From CAZMRF01 sp964568735 (lineage in GTDB: Bacteria; Acidobacteriota; Polarisedimenticolia; JACPZX01), in contig CAZMRF010000021.1 in the NCBI GenBank assembly GCA_964568735.1, positions 4,164-68,163 on the forward strand: a stretch of DNA of 64,000 nucleotides, given 5' to 3'. The translations under genes were made by a program, and so were the position numbers. The notes beneath the pieces are model-generated. The model was given only the letters and a program-made list of their open reading frames with translations, made no database searches and was not told where the DNA came from. This document shows, piece after piece, positions 17,746 through 26,841 of this stretch; the stretch's first letter is position 1; each line of letters starts with the position of its first letter.

Positions 17746-19040
17746 GGGTAGAGCCTGCCGAGGGTCCTGGGATAGGGGATGGTCTCACGAAGGTGGTGCA
17801 CCCCGCAGAGCCAGGTGACCGCCCTTTCGATCCCCATCCCGAAGCCCGAGTGAGGGACCGTGCCGTAGCGGCGGAACTCGAGGTACCACTTGAATGCCGC
17901 CTCCGGGAGGCCGTGCTCGCGGATGCGCGTCAGGAGCAGCTCCGGGTCGTGGATGCGCTGGCTGCCGCCGATGATCTCCCCGTACCCTTCCGGGGCGAGC
18001 ATGTCCAGGCAGAGCGCGCGGTCCGGCCGCTCCGGGTCGGGCTGCATGTAGAAGGCCTTCACCTTCGCGGGGTAGTGGGTGATCATGAGAGGGCTGGGGT
18101 GCAGGTTGGAGAGGATGGTCTCGTCGGTGCCGCCGAGATCGTTGCCCCACTCGAAGGCGACTCCGGCCTCCTTGAGCTTCGAGACGGCCTCGTCGTAGGT
18201 GAGCCTGGGGAAGGGGCGCGCGACCGCCTCCAGCTTCGTCAGGTCCCTCTCGAGGGCCTTCAGCTCCTCCTTCCTGCGATCCAGCACGCGATCGACGAGG
18301 CTCATCACGAAGTCCTCTGCGAGGCTCATGAGATCCTCGAGATCCGCGAAGGCCACCTCCGGCTCGATCATCCAGAACTCCGTGAGGTGCCGGCGGGTCT
18401 TCGATTTCTCGGCGCGGAACGTGGGCCCGAAGCAGTAGACCTTTCCGAAGGCCATGCAGGCCGGCTCGAGGTAGAGCTGTCCCGACTGGGAGAGGTAGGC
18501 CTTCTCTCCGAAGTAGTCGGTCTCGAAGAGGGTCGAGGTCCCCTCGCAGGCTGCCGGGGTCAGGATGGGCGAGTCGATGAGCACGAAGCCGCGGCTGTCG
18601 AGGAAGTCGCGGCATGCGGAGACGACCTCGCTGCGGATCCTGAGCACGGCGTGCTGCCGGGAGGAGCGGAGCCACAGGTGCCGGTGGTCCATCAGGAACT
18701 CGATGCCATGTTCTTTGGGAGAGATCGGGTACTCGTCGGCGATCTGGTAGGCCTCGAGCGATCGCACGCCTATCTCGTAGCCGCCCGGCGCCCGGGGCTC
18801 CTTCCGCACCGTTCCCTTCATCTCGAAGGACGATTCGAGGGTCAGCCGATCGGCGAGATCGAAGACCTCGGGGGCGACCTCTTTCTGGACCACGACTCCC
18901 TGCGCGTAGCCCGAGCCGTCGCGAATCACGAGGAAGCGGATCTTGCCGATGTCGCGCTTGTGGTAGACCCAGCCGCGGAGGGTGACCTCCCGGCCTTCGT
19001 GCTGCGACAGGTCCCGGATGGAGGTGTGCGTCTGGAGCAA
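17742..19040 (-). CDS. asnS: Asparaginyl-tRNA synthetase
   Basis: This 432-residue class II synthetase charges tRNA-Asn. It has an N-terminal OB-fold anticodon domain (VTLRGWVYHKRDIGKIRF), motif 2 around FGPTFRAEKSKTRRHLTEFWMIEPE and motif 3 GFGMGIERAVTWLCG near the end. The TRRHLTEFWMIEPE block is characteristic of AsnRS over AspRS. It starts one base after the EF-G-like gene ends, so it is almost certainly in the same transcript. Confidence 0.96.
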   Translation of the reverse strand: MLQTHTSIRDLSQHEGREVTLRGWVYHKRDIGKIRFLVIRDGSGYAQGVVVQKEVAPEVFDLADRLTLESSFEMKGTVRKEPRAPGGYEIGVRSLEAYQIADEYPISPKEHGIEFLMDHRHLWLRSSRQHAVLRIRSEVVSACRDFLDSRGFVLIDSPILTPAACEGTSTLFETDYFGEKAYLSQSGQLYLEPACMAFGKVYCFGPTFRAEKSKTRRHLTEFWMIEPEVAFADLEDLMSLAEDFVMSLVDRVLDRRKEELKALERDLTKLEAVARPFPRLTYDEAVSKLKEAGVAFEWGNDLGGTDETILSNLHPSPLMITHYPAKVKAFYMQPDPERPDRALCLDMLAPEGYGEIIGGSQRIHDPELLLTRIREHGLPEAAFKWYLEFRRYGTVPHSGFGMGIERAVTWLCGVHHLRETIPYPRTLGRLYP

Positions 19041-19041
19041 G

Positions 19042-21141
19042 CTACTCCGCCTCTTTCCTGTCGCCGTGCGCCGCCGCGGCGTCGGCTACGACCTTCTCTT
19101 GAAGGTGGGCAGGGACCTGCTCGTAGGAGGAGATCTCCATGTGGAAGGTGCCGCGGCCCGAGGTCAGCGAGTTGAGCGTCGCCGAATAGCTGAGCATCTC
19201 GGCCAGGGGGACGGAGCAGCGGATGATCTGGTTGTGCCCGCGCATCTCCATGCCCGCGACCCTCCCTCGCCTCGAGTTGAGGTCACCGACGACGTCTCCC
19301 ATGGACTCCTCGGGCGCGACGATCTCGACGTGCATGATCGGCTCGAGGAGGACCGGTCGGGCATCCAGAACGGCCTTCTTGAAGGCCTCCCGGCCGGCGA
19401 TCTGGAAGGCGATGTCCTTGGAGTCCACGGGATGCATCTTGCCGTCGACGAGGCTCACCCTCACGCCGACGACGGGGAAGCCCGCCAGCACCCCCTCGTG
19501 CATCTTGGCCTGGATGCCCTTGTCCACGCTGAGGCGGAAGGTCTGGTCGATGGCCCCCCCGACGATCTTGTCGGCGAACTCGTACCCCTCGCGCTGCTGC
19601 AGCGGCTCGATGTCGATCGCGACGCGGGCGTACTGGCCGGCGCCGCCGGTCTGCTTCTTGTGCGTGTACTCCACGTACTTCACGGGCTTCGTGATCGTCT
19701 CCCGGTAGGGGATCTTGGGGAGCTTGAGCGTCGCCTCCACGCCCTGGCGCTTCATGCGGGCCAGCGCGACCTCGACGTGCTCCTGCCCCGCGCCCGAGAT
19801 GAGCATCTCGTGCGTCTGGGCGTCACGGGTCATGCGGAGCATCGGATCGGCCTCGAGGAGCTTGTGGAGCACCGTGGAAATCTTCTCCTCGTCGGCCCGG
19901 GTCTTCGGCTCGATCGCCCAGGAAATCGCCGTCTCGGGGAACTTCACCGGGGGGTAGACGATGGGCGCGCTCTTCTCGGCCAGCGTGTCGCCGGTGACGG
20001 TCGTCTTGAGCTTCGTGACCGCTCCGATGTCTCCCGCGCTGATCGCCGGCGCGGCCGTGAGGCTCTTCCCCTGCGCCACGTCCACCGCCGCGAGCCGCTC
20101 CATCTCGCCCTTCCCCGCGTTCAGGAGGGGGTGGTCGGCGGTGACCTTGCCGGAGTAGACCCTGAAGAAGGAGATCTTTCCCGCGAAGGGATCCACCACT
20201 GTCTTGAAGACGAAGGCCGAGGCCGGCTCACCCGCCCCGGTCTTGCGCACCACCTCGCTCCCATCGACGGGGTTGATCCCCTTCACTTCAGGGATCGAGG
20301 CGGGGGAGGGAAGCAGGCCGACGAGAGCATCGAGGATCGGCTGCGTCCCGAAGTTCAATGCGGCCGCCGAGAGGAGAACGGGATAAAGGCCGCCGCCGGC
20401 CACCGCCTTCCGGAGCCCCGAGGCGAATTGCTCCTCGGAAAGCGTCCCCTTCTCGAAGTAGACCTCCATGAGCTTGTCGTCGCACTCGGCGACGGATTCC
20501 ATCAGCTTCTCGCGGGCGGCCTGTGCCGCCTCCTTGAGCGCGCCCGGGACCTCCTCCTCCCGGAACTTGCCGCTCTCGTCCTTCGCGAAGAGGATCGCCT
20601 TGAGCCGGACGAGGTCGACGACGCCGGAGAACTCCTTCTCCTCGCCGATCGGGATCTGCATGGGAACGCAGGCCCGCGAGAGCCTGCCCTGGAGCGATTC
20701 GAGCGAGCGCTCGAAGGAGGCGCGCTCCTTGTCCATGCGGTTCACGACGATGAGGCGCGCGGCACCGAACTCCTCCACGTAGCTCCAGACCTTCTCCGTG
20801 TTGACCTCCACGCCGTGGACGGCGTCCACGACGAGCAGGGCGGATTCGACGACCCTCATCGAAGCGCGCGCCTCGTGCATGAACGCACCGTAGCCCGGGG
20901 TGTCGATCATGTTGACCTTGGTCTTGGCCCATTCGAGGTGGCAGGCGGAGGCGGTGATGCTCTTGCGGCGCTCGATGGCCTCCTCGTCGTAGTCGGTCAC
21001 CGTGTTTCCCTCATCCACCTTGCCGAAGCGGTTGACGGCGCCGGAGGTGAAGAGGAGGGCCGATACGAGGGAGGTCTTGCCCGCTCCGCCGTGCCCGATG
21101 ACGGCGACGTTACGAATATCCGGAGCCTCGAAGACCTTCAT
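19042..21141 (-). CDS. Elongation factor G-like GTPase (EF-G paralogue)
   Basis: This 699-residue translation-factor GTPase has the EF-G domain order. The P-loop reads GHGGAGKTS instead of the AHIDAGKTT of canonical EF-G, and the other G motifs are DTPGY and NRMDKE. The GHGGAGKT form marks an EF-G-like subfamily often annotated FusA2, whose role in translocation or recycling differs between species. It heads a run with asnS, rimO, pgpA and ribF. The main fusA with rpsL/rpsG is not in the window. Confidence 0.9.
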   Translation of the reverse strand: MKVFEAPDIRNVAVIGHGGAGKTSLVSALLFTSGAVNRFGKVDEGNTVTDYDEEAIERRKSITASACHLEWAKTKVNMIDTPGYGAFMHEARASMRVVESALLVVDAVHGVEVNTEKVWSYVEEFGAARLIVVNRMDKERASFERSLESLQGRLSRACVPMQIPIGEEKEFSGVVDLVRLKAILFAKDESGKFREEEVPGALKEAAQAAREKLMESVAECDDKLMEVYFEKGTLSEEQFASGLRKAVAGGGLYPVLLSAAALNFGTQPILDALVGLLPSPASIPEVKGINPVDGSEVVRKTGAGEPASAFVFKTVVDPFAGKISFFRVYSGKVTADHPLLNAGKGEMERLAAVDVAQGKSLTAAPAISAGDIGAVTKLKTTVTGDTLAEKSAPIVYPPVKFPETAISWAIEPKTRADEEKISTVLHKLLEADPMLRMTRDAQTHEMLISGAGQEHVEVALARMKRQGVEATLKLPKIPYRETITKPVKYVEYTHKKQTGGAGQYARVAIDIEPLQQREGYEFADKIVGGAIDQTFRLSVDKGIQAKMHEGVLAGFPVVGVRVSLVDGKMHPVDSKDIAFQIAGREAFKKAVLDARPVLLEPIMHVEIVAPEESMGDVVGDLNSRRGRVAGMEMRGHNQIIRCSVPLAEMLSYSATLNSLTSGRGTFHMEISSYEQVPAHLQEKVVADAAAAHGDRKEAE

Positions 21142-21295
21142 GCTTTCTCCTTGATTCGGTCGGGACGCCGTCCGGATTGGGGAGAGACGGGCCGCACCAG
21201 CCGGCGAACGATCGGGAAATCGTCCGCGGTGCCTCCGGCTGGAGACGGTGCATCCCGGTCAGGGAAGTCTCAGGGATCCTTGAGCTTGGCGCGTG

Positions 21296-21301
21296 AGTAT
21301 A
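21296..21301 (-). promoter_or_regulatory. Possible -10 element for the EF-G-like operon
   Basis: TATACT is read on the minus strand about 155 bases before the EF-G-like start. No good -35 hexamer sits at the right distance. The 21142-21398 gap holds nothing else I can name. Confidence 0.25.
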
Positions 21302-21398
21302 GCACAGCAAATCCGGCATCCCGGGCCCGAGGAGATCGCGCGCCCGGCCGAAGAGGCGACCGAATCGTGTGGTACGATGGCGCGCAGGCCTCGCAGGG

Positions 21399-22205
21399 TC
21401 AGTCCCCCGCGGTGCTCCCGGGTACGCGGAAGAGGATCATCGCCCGTCGGTTCAGCGCACGACCTTCCCTGTCGTCCGTTCCGGCAACGGGCTCGGAGCA
21501 GGCCATCGCCAGAGCCGTCAATCGCTCCCGGGAGATCCCGAGGGCTGCCAGCTCCGCCACGACGGCCTCGGCCCGCCTCCGGGTCAGGGCCTCCGGGTCA
21601 CCCTCCTCGAGGGAGTCGCAGTGGCCCTCGACGACGATCGGAAGCAGCGGATGGCTCTCGATCACGGCGAGGTCGGACTCGAGGACGGAGCGCGCCGAGT
21701 CGTCGAGCTGATGGGCACCGGGAGCGAAAAGGACGGGCTTCATGTGGATGTTCAGCGCGTTCACCTCGGCCCATGGATCCGCCTCGACGACCTCCACCGG
21801 CAGCAGCGAGGAGAGCCGGGTGCGCCCGGCGGACGAGCCGGAGGCTTCGGCGACGACGGGGTGCCTTCCGGCGAGCCCTCGCGGGATCGTGAGTGTGCAT
21901 GTGTAGGTTCCCGGTTGCGCCGGCGCGGCGGCGCACGGCACCGCTTCCCCTCCGCCGTCGAGGCGGGCGGTGACGCGGGCGCCGGCATCTCCCAGGATCG
22001 TTACTCGCACGGAGTCGCCCGCATGCAAGGGTTGCCGGGCATCGTGACGCACGCGCGCGAGGGCGGGTCCCGAGGGCGGCCCTGGAAGCGGAACGAGCCG
22101 CGCCGGTTCGTCGCGCCCCGAGCTCCCCTCGGCCGCTTCGCAGGTCGCCGCAAGCGACATGGCGATGACGAGCGCCACGAGAGGCACTGGATGAAGGCAC
22201 CGCAT
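21399..22205 (-). CDS. Secreted OmpA/Pal-like domain protein
   Basis: Starting at the ATG at 22205 gives 268 residues with a clear signal peptide (MRCLHPVPLVALVIAMSLAATCEA). Residues of about 150-265 form an OmpA-C-like peptidoglycan-binding domain: FAPGAHQLDDSARSVL, then VEGHCDSLEEGDPEALTRRRAEAV and a C-terminal NRRAMILF. The middle part looks like a small beta-rich domain of unknown type. It would tether the outer envelope to peptidoglycan. It is divergent from the membrane-protein gene at 22280, with 74 bases between them. Confidence 0.8.
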   Translation of the reverse strand: MRCLHPVPLVALVIAMSLAATCEAAEGSSGRDEPARLVPLPGPPSGPALARVRHDARQPLHAGDSVRVTILGDAGARVTARLDGGGEAVPCAAAPAQPGTYTCTLTIPRGLAGRHPVVAEASGSSAGRTRLSSLLPVEVVEADPWAEVNALNIHMKPVLFAPGAHQLDDSARSVLESDLAVIESHPLLPIVVEGHCDSLEEGDPEALTRRRAEAVVAELAALGISRERLTALAMACSEPVAGTDDREGRALNRRAMILFRVPGSTAGD

Positions 22206-22279
22206 GAGGCAGGAAGGATAGCACTGGAGGTCGCGATTCCCGGGCAGGCGATCTCCGCGGAGCGGACCGCTGGGGCCCC

Positions 22280-23938
22280 GTGGTGAAGGCGACGGCTGGA
22301 TCGGCGCCTCGCCGCCCCGAAGTCGGCGGCATCGCATGGCGTCCCCCGGCGCTCGTGCTGCTCCTCGCGCTCGTGGCCCCCCTCCTGAACGTCATCCCGA
22401 CGATCGAGGGCGGGCTCAGGGAGCATCCCGCCGACCAGGTCTACCTGGGATTCCGCTGGATGATCGGCGACCACCTCCAGTACGGCTCCTTCTCGCGCCA
22501 GGGGGAGGCAGGCCGCCTCCTCATGGAGAACATGTTCACGACCGAGCCCCAGCGCGCGAGCTACGTCCTCCTCTACTTCAACGTCGCAGGCTTCGCGATG
22601 CGAGTGACGGGCCTGAGCTTCCCGGTCGTATGGGAGCTGCTCCGCGTCCTCTTCGGGTTCGGGCTGCTCCTGGCGGCCTGGTACTTCGTCTGCCTCCTCC
22701 ATCCCGATCGGGGCCGGCGGCTCCTCGCCTGGGTGCTGATCGCCTTTTCCGGAGGCCTCTACTACCTCGCGAGCCTGCTGCCCGAGGGAGCCTTGAGCCG
22801 GCCGGGGCACGGCTTCCTCATGGACCCTGCCCACTTCCAGTGGAACTGGAGCACCTTCGGCTCGATGCTGGTCGCGCTCTGGATACCCCCCGTGATGATC
22901 TTCCTCGCGGCGGCGGTTCTTCTCCTGACGCCGCGGCCGATCCCGCCGGCCCTTCGCTGGGCGGGCCTCTTCGCGGCGGGACCGCTCATCTGGTTCATCC
23001 ACCCGCACACGGGGAATGCCGCCTATTTGACTTTTGGATTCTTCGCGCTCGCTCCGGCCCTCGGGGCGCTGTGGAGGCTCGAGGCGGTGCCCTGGCGGCG
23101 GACGATCGAGGCGACGGCACGCGCCGTGCCCTTCATCCTCTCCTTCGCCGTGATCGTCGCCTATCTCTCATGGGCCAGCGGGGATGCCGTCTTCGCCGCC
23201 GGAGGGCAGGGCGCGGCGCAGTGGAACCCGGCCTACAGCGTCTTCTGGTATCCGCTCGTCTACGGTCTGCTCCTTCCCTTCGGTCTCCTCGGCATCCGGT
23301 GGTCCGGCACGATGCCGGAGGGGCCGAGACACTTCGTGCTCTCGTGGCTGGCCTCAGCCTTCATCCTCTCCGTCAACCCGCTCTTTTCCGGCGTGAAGTA
23401 CCAGTTCCTGATCCACCTGCCGCTCGCCGTTCTCGCCGCCCACGGCATCGCGGAGCTGAAGGCGAGGAGCCCCTGGGCGAGGCAGGCCTCGCGTGGGCCC
23501 GTCGCGATCGCCGTTGCGGCGGGGCTCCTGCTCCACGGGCCGATCAGCATCGTCCGGGACATGTCCGTCCCGCTCATGGAGCCCTACTCCTGGGTGGCGC
23601 GCTCCGAGGTGGCGGCGGCCGGGTTCCTGGACGGGCAGCCCCCCGGAACGGTCCTGTGCGCCTACCGCGCCTGCGGGACGATCGCCTACCTGGGCGCCAA
23701 GAAGGTCTACACGGGACACTGGCTCCTGACGCTCGACCAGCAGCAGAAGCACCGCGAGCTCGCCGCCTTCCTCAATCCAGGAGTTGCGCTCGGGGCCAAG
23801 CGTGAGTTCCTGGCTCAGCACGGAATACGCTATGTCTACATGGGGCAGGCGGAGAAGGCCCTGGGCAGCGTCGATCCCGAGCTGCGGCTCGAAACCCTCT
23901 ACGACGAGGGAGGGGTCACCATCTACAAGGTGCCGTGA
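22280..23938 (+). CDS. Polytopic inner-membrane protein, GT-C-like architecture
   Basis: The 552-residue protein has roughly ten hydrophobic segments from residue 23 to about 420 and a soluble C-terminal region of about 130 residues. That layout, with an early acidic loop (EHPADQVYLGF), resembles GT-C fold glycosyltransferases or mannosyltransferase-like proteins, but I see no decisive motif. It starts at GTG (a second GTG follows directly). It lies six bases before the TIGR02757 gene, so the two are probably cotranscribed. Confidence 0.6.
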   Translation: MVKATAGSAPRRPEVGGIAWRPPALVLLLALVAPLLNVIPTIEGGLREHPADQVYLGFRWMIGDHLQYGSFSRQGEAGRLLMENMFTTEPQRASYVLLYFNVAGFAMRVTGLSFPVVWELLRVLFGFGLLLAAWYFVCLLHPDRGRRLLAWVLIAFSGGLYYLASLLPEGALSRPGHGFLMDPAHFQWNWSTFGSMLVALWIPPVMIFLAAAVLLLTPRPIPPALRWAGLFAAGPLIWFIHPHTGNAAYLTFGFFALAPALGALWRLEAVPWRRTIEATARAVPFILSFAVIVAYLSWASGDAVFAAGGQGAAQWNPAYSVFWYPLVYGLLLPFGLLGIRWSGTMPEGPRHFVLSWLASAFILSVNPLFSGVKYQFLIHLPLAVLAAHGIAELKARSPWARQASRGPVAIAVAAGLLLHGPISIVRDMSVPLMEPYSWVARSEVAAAGFLDGQPPGTVLCAYRACGTIAYLGAKKVYTGHWLLTLDQQQKHRELAAFLNPGVALGAKREFLAQHGIRYVYMGQAEKALGSVDPELRLETLYDEGGVTIYKVP

Positions 23939-23944
23939 AGGTCC

Positions 23945-24775
23945 ATGCCCTCCTCGCAACGGCTCAAGGCGCGCCTCGACCGGCTCTGCGCCGCCATCGG
24001 CCCGGCCGATGCGGGGCGGGATCCGGTCCGCTTCCCGCGCCTCTGCGGGAGGGACGACGACCGGGAGGTGGCGGGCTTCGTGGCTGCGGCGCTGGCCTAC
24101 GGGCGCCAGGCGCAGATCCTCCGCAGCGTCGAAGCGGTCCTGAGCTGGCTGGGTCCGCGGCCTGCGCGCGAGGTGTTGCGGCTCGATCTCACACGAGCCC
24201 GCAGGGATCTCGGCTCCTTCGCACACCGATTCAACACCGGAGGCGACGTCGCGCAGATGCTCATGATCCTGCGCCGTCTCCTCGAGAAGCACGGCTCCCT
24301 CAACGCCGCCTTCCTCGAAGGCTACGAAGAGAGCCACCAGGACATCGGCCCCGCCCTGACGCGCTTCTGCCAGACCGCCCTCCAGGACGAGGCCGCGCGC
24401 CCGGGGTCAGGCGGGGTGGCGGGGAGCCGGGCTGGCGTGCGCTTCTTCTTTCCCTCGCCCGAGGACGGCTCGGCCTGCAAGCGCCTCAACATGTTTCTTC
24501 GATGGATGGTCCGCAGGGATGGCGTGGACCTGGGGCTGTGGAGCGGAATCCCGACCTCCAAGCTCGTCATGCCCCTGGACACCCACGTCGCGAGGGTGAG
24601 CCGCGAGCTGGGGCTGAGCCGGCGGAAGAGCCCGGACTGGACGATGGCACTCGAGGTGACGGCCACGCTGCGCAGTCTCGATCCCGAGGATCCGGTGCGT
24701 TACGACTTCGCCCTCTTCAACTGGGGGATGCAGCGGTTGGCGGCCAGGACCACGGGCGGGGTGATCGCCAGGTGA
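23945..24775 (+). CDS. TIGR02757 (DUF2400) family protein
   Basis: This 276-residue protein matches the conserved TIGR02757 family, whose function I do not know to be established. Recognisable stretches are DDREVAGFVAAALAYGR near residue 37, KRLNMFLRWMVRRD near 180 and the C-terminal PLDTHVARVSRELGL block, which recalls HhH-type DNA glycosylases. Being next to endonuclease IV makes a DNA-repair role attractive, though this is inference. Its stop overlaps the next gene's GTG (GTGA). Confidence 0.8.
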   Translation: MPSSQRLKARLDRLCAAIGPADAGRDPVRFPRLCGRDDDREVAGFVAAALAYGRQAQILRSVEAVLSWLGPRPAREVLRLDLTRARRDLGSFAHRFNTGGDVAQMLMILRRLLEKHGSLNAAFLEGYEESHQDIGPALTRFCQTALQDEAARPGSGGVAGSRAGVRFFFPSPEDGSACKRLNMFLRWMVRRDGVDLGLWSGIPTSKLVMPLDTHVARVSRELGLSRRKSPDWTMALEVTATLRSLDPEDPVRYDFALFNWGMQRLAARTTGGVIAR

Positions 24776-25755
24776 AACGGCTCGGGGCCCACATGTCCGT
24801 CGAAGGCGGCCTGCATCGCAGCCTCGAGCGCGCCTCCGAGGCGGGGTGCGATGCCCTGCAGCTCTTCACCCGCTCGAGCCGGCAGTGGAAGACGCCCCCG
24901 CTCGGGCGGGAAGAGGTCGCCCTCTTCGTGGAGAAGCTGCGGGCATCGGCAGGGCTTCCCGCGGTCGCTCACGCGAGCTACCTCATCAACATGGCCTCGC
25001 CGGAGCCCTCGCTCCGGGAGCGTTCGCTCGCGGCGCTGCTCGAGGAGATCGACCGCTGCGATCTCCTGGGTCTCCCCTTCGTGATCATCCACCCGGGCGC
25101 CCACATGGGCGCCGGCATCGAGGCGGGGATCGATCGGATCGCGCGAACGATCGATGCCGCGCTGCGGCGCAGGCCGGCCTCGGGCGTCCGCATTCTCCTG
25201 GAGAACACGGCGGGGATGGGCAGCTCGGTGGGCCACCGGCTCGAGCAGATCAGCGAGATTCGTCTCCGGCTGAAGCAGCCCGAGCGCACGGGCGTCTGCC
25301 TCGACACCTGCCACCTGTGGGCCGCCGGCTACGACATCGGGACGGAGAAGGGCTATCACTCGGTGATCGAGGAGGCGGAGCGTCTGCTCGGCCTCGACAA
25401 TGTCCTCGCCTTCCACCTCAACGACTGCAAGGGAGAGCTGGGCTGCCGGCTCGACAGGCACGAGCACGTGGGGGAGGGGGGGCTGGGCGTGACGGCCTTC
25501 TGGTGCCTCATGAACGATCCACGCTTCGACGGCCGCCCCATGATCCTCGAGACCCCGAAGGGGCCCGCGCTCGAGGAGGATCGCGCCAATCTCGCCCTGC
25601 TGCGCAAGCAGATGGGCCGCCGCACCCCCGCTTCCGGGCCCACGGTGTCCGTCGTGCTCTCCCGCGCGAAGGGCGGAGGGAAGGAGAAGCCTGGAGCGAG
25701 GGTCGGCCCCCGCAGCGCTTCGTCGCGCGGCGCCGGAGCGAGGAGGCGCGCTTGA
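24772..25755 (+). CDS. nfo: Endonuclease IV (apurinic/apyrimidinic endonuclease)
   Basis: This enzyme cuts DNA at abasic sites. The GTG start overlaps the preceding stop and gives 327 residues, about 45 more than usual. The TIM-barrel zinc ligands are visible: LGAHMSVEGG at the start, IHPGAH near 105, ENTAGMG near 145, CLDTCHLWAAGYD near 180, HLNDCKGELG near 215 and DRHEHVGEG near 230. The extra C-terminal tail is rich in Arg, Lys and Gly and looks disordered, perhaps an added DNA-binding tail. Confidence 0.94.
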   Translation: MKRLGAHMSVEGGLHRSLERASEAGCDALQLFTRSSRQWKTPPLGREEVALFVEKLRASAGLPAVAHASYLINMASPEPSLRERSLAALLEEIDRCDLLGLPFVIIHPGAHMGAGIEAGIDRIARTIDAALRRRPASGVRILLENTAGMGSSVGHRLEQISEIRLRLKQPERTGVCLDTCHLWAAGYDIGTEKGYHSVIEEAERLLGLDNVLAFHLNDCKGELGCRLDRHEHVGEGGLGVTAFWCLMNDPRFDGRPMILETPKGPALEEDRANLALLRKQMGRRTPASGPTVSVVLSRAKGGGKEKPGARVGPRSASSRGAGARRRA

Positions 25756-26399
25756 GCGGCGGGCTCGTCGTCAACGAGATCTTCACGAGCATCCAGGGAG
25801 AGTCCACTCACACGGGGCGCCCCTGCACCTTCGTGCGGTTGACGGGGTGCGGGCTGCGATGCTCCTGGTGCGACACGGCCTACGCCTTTCACGAGGGACA
25901 CTCGAAACAGATCGAGGAGATCGCCGGCGAGGTCCGGAGCCGGGGCGTGCGCTTCGTCACCGTCACCGGAGGAGAGCCTCTCCAGCAGCCGGCGACTCCC
26001 GAGCTGATCCGCACGCTCCTCGACGGGGGCTTCGAGGTGCAGATCGAGACCTCGGGCAGCGTGGATACTTCGACCGTAGATCCGCGCGCCCGGATCATCC
26101 TCGACGTCAAGGCGCCGGGCAGCGGAGAGGCCGGGCGCATGCTCTGGTCCACCGTCGCCCGGCTGAGGCCCGTCGACGAGGCCAAGTTCGTCCTGCTCGA
26201 CCGGCGGGACTACGAGTTCGCCCGCGGCCTGGTGCGGGAGGGACGCATACCCTCCGGCGTGCCGATCCTCTTCTCGCCGGTCCACGAGGAGCTGGAGCCC
26301 GCCGATCTCGCCGCCTGGATCCTCGAGGATCGCCTCGAGGTCCGGCTTCAAGTGCAGCTGCACAAGTACATCTGGGGGAGCGATGCCAGGGGAGTCTGA
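25752..26399 (+). CDS. queE: 7-carboxy-7-deazaguanine synthase
   Basis: QueE is a radical-SAM enzyme that forms the deazaguanine ring (CDG) in queuosine synthesis. The TTG start overlaps the nfo stop (TTGA), with GGAGG placed five bases before it; this gives 215 residues. IFTSIQGES and the cluster motif CGLRCSWCDTAYAF near residue 34 carry the three Cys, followed by the VTGGEPLQQ SAM-binding strand. It opens a set of queuosine genes linked by overlapping stops and starts. Confidence 0.94.
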   Translation: MSGGLVVNEIFTSIQGESTHTGRPCTFVRLTGCGLRCSWCDTAYAFHEGHSKQIEEIAGEVRSRGVRFVTVTGGEPLQQPATPELIRTLLDGGFEVQIETSGSVDTSTVDPRARIILDVKAPGSGEAGRMLWSTVARLRPVDEAKFVLLDRRDYEFARGLVREGRIPSGVPILFSPVHEELEPADLAAWILEDRLEVRLQVQLHKYIWGSDARGV

Positions 26400-26841
26400 G
26401 AGGAGATCGGGGGGCCGAGCGGGGCTCGGAGCGCGGGGGGAGCCCGTGGATTTCGCGGAGCATCCTGTCTACCAGATCGCTCTGCGCCTGTGCGCGAACG
26501 TCCTGGACCTGGAAACCCGCTTCCCGGACGACGAGCAGCCTCTCCTCTACTCCAACCTGAAGCGGTGTGCCGTGGAGTCGGGCTCCCTCCTCGCGTCCGG
26601 ATTCGGCAGGAGCCTCCCCGAGGCTCGCCTCGAGCTGTGGGAGCAGGCGCGCTCCCGCATGATGGAGGCGCGCCACCTGGTCCTCGTGGCGAGGATGCGA
26701 TACCTGGTCGACGGGCATGACGTCGAGAGCTTCGAGTCGCTCTACTTCGAGATGATGGAGGGGATCGAGACGCTCATCGGCCGCGCGGCGGGCGAAGGGT
26801 GCGTTCCGGCCGAGCGGCCCTCGCCGAGGCGAAAGAGGTGA
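26383..26841 (+). CDS. Four-helix-bundle protein, IVP/S23-like
   Basis: This 152-residue, mostly helical protein overlaps the end of queE by 17 bases. The order of features (FPDDEQPLLYSNLKRC, then a GFGR turn, then a long helix with many Ala and Leu) resembles the four-helix-bundle family first described in 23S rRNA intervening sequences. The match is distant. Its place between queE and queC suggests a small accessory protein, but nothing in the sequence gives a catalytic role. Its stop overlaps the queC start. Confidence 0.6.
   Translation: MPGESERRSGGRAGLGARGEPVDFAEHPVYQIALRLCANVLDLETRFPDDEQPLLYSNLKRCAVESGSLLASGFGRSLPEARLELWEQARSRMMEARHLVLVARMRYLVDGHDVESFESLYFEMMEGIETLIGRAAGEGCVPAERPSPRRKR

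Noticed and set aside
18982..21711. Very long plus-strand open frame opposite the EF-G-like gene
   Set aside because: It is antisense to a clearly conserved GTPase and its translation is rich in His, Arg, Gly and Asp without any domain.
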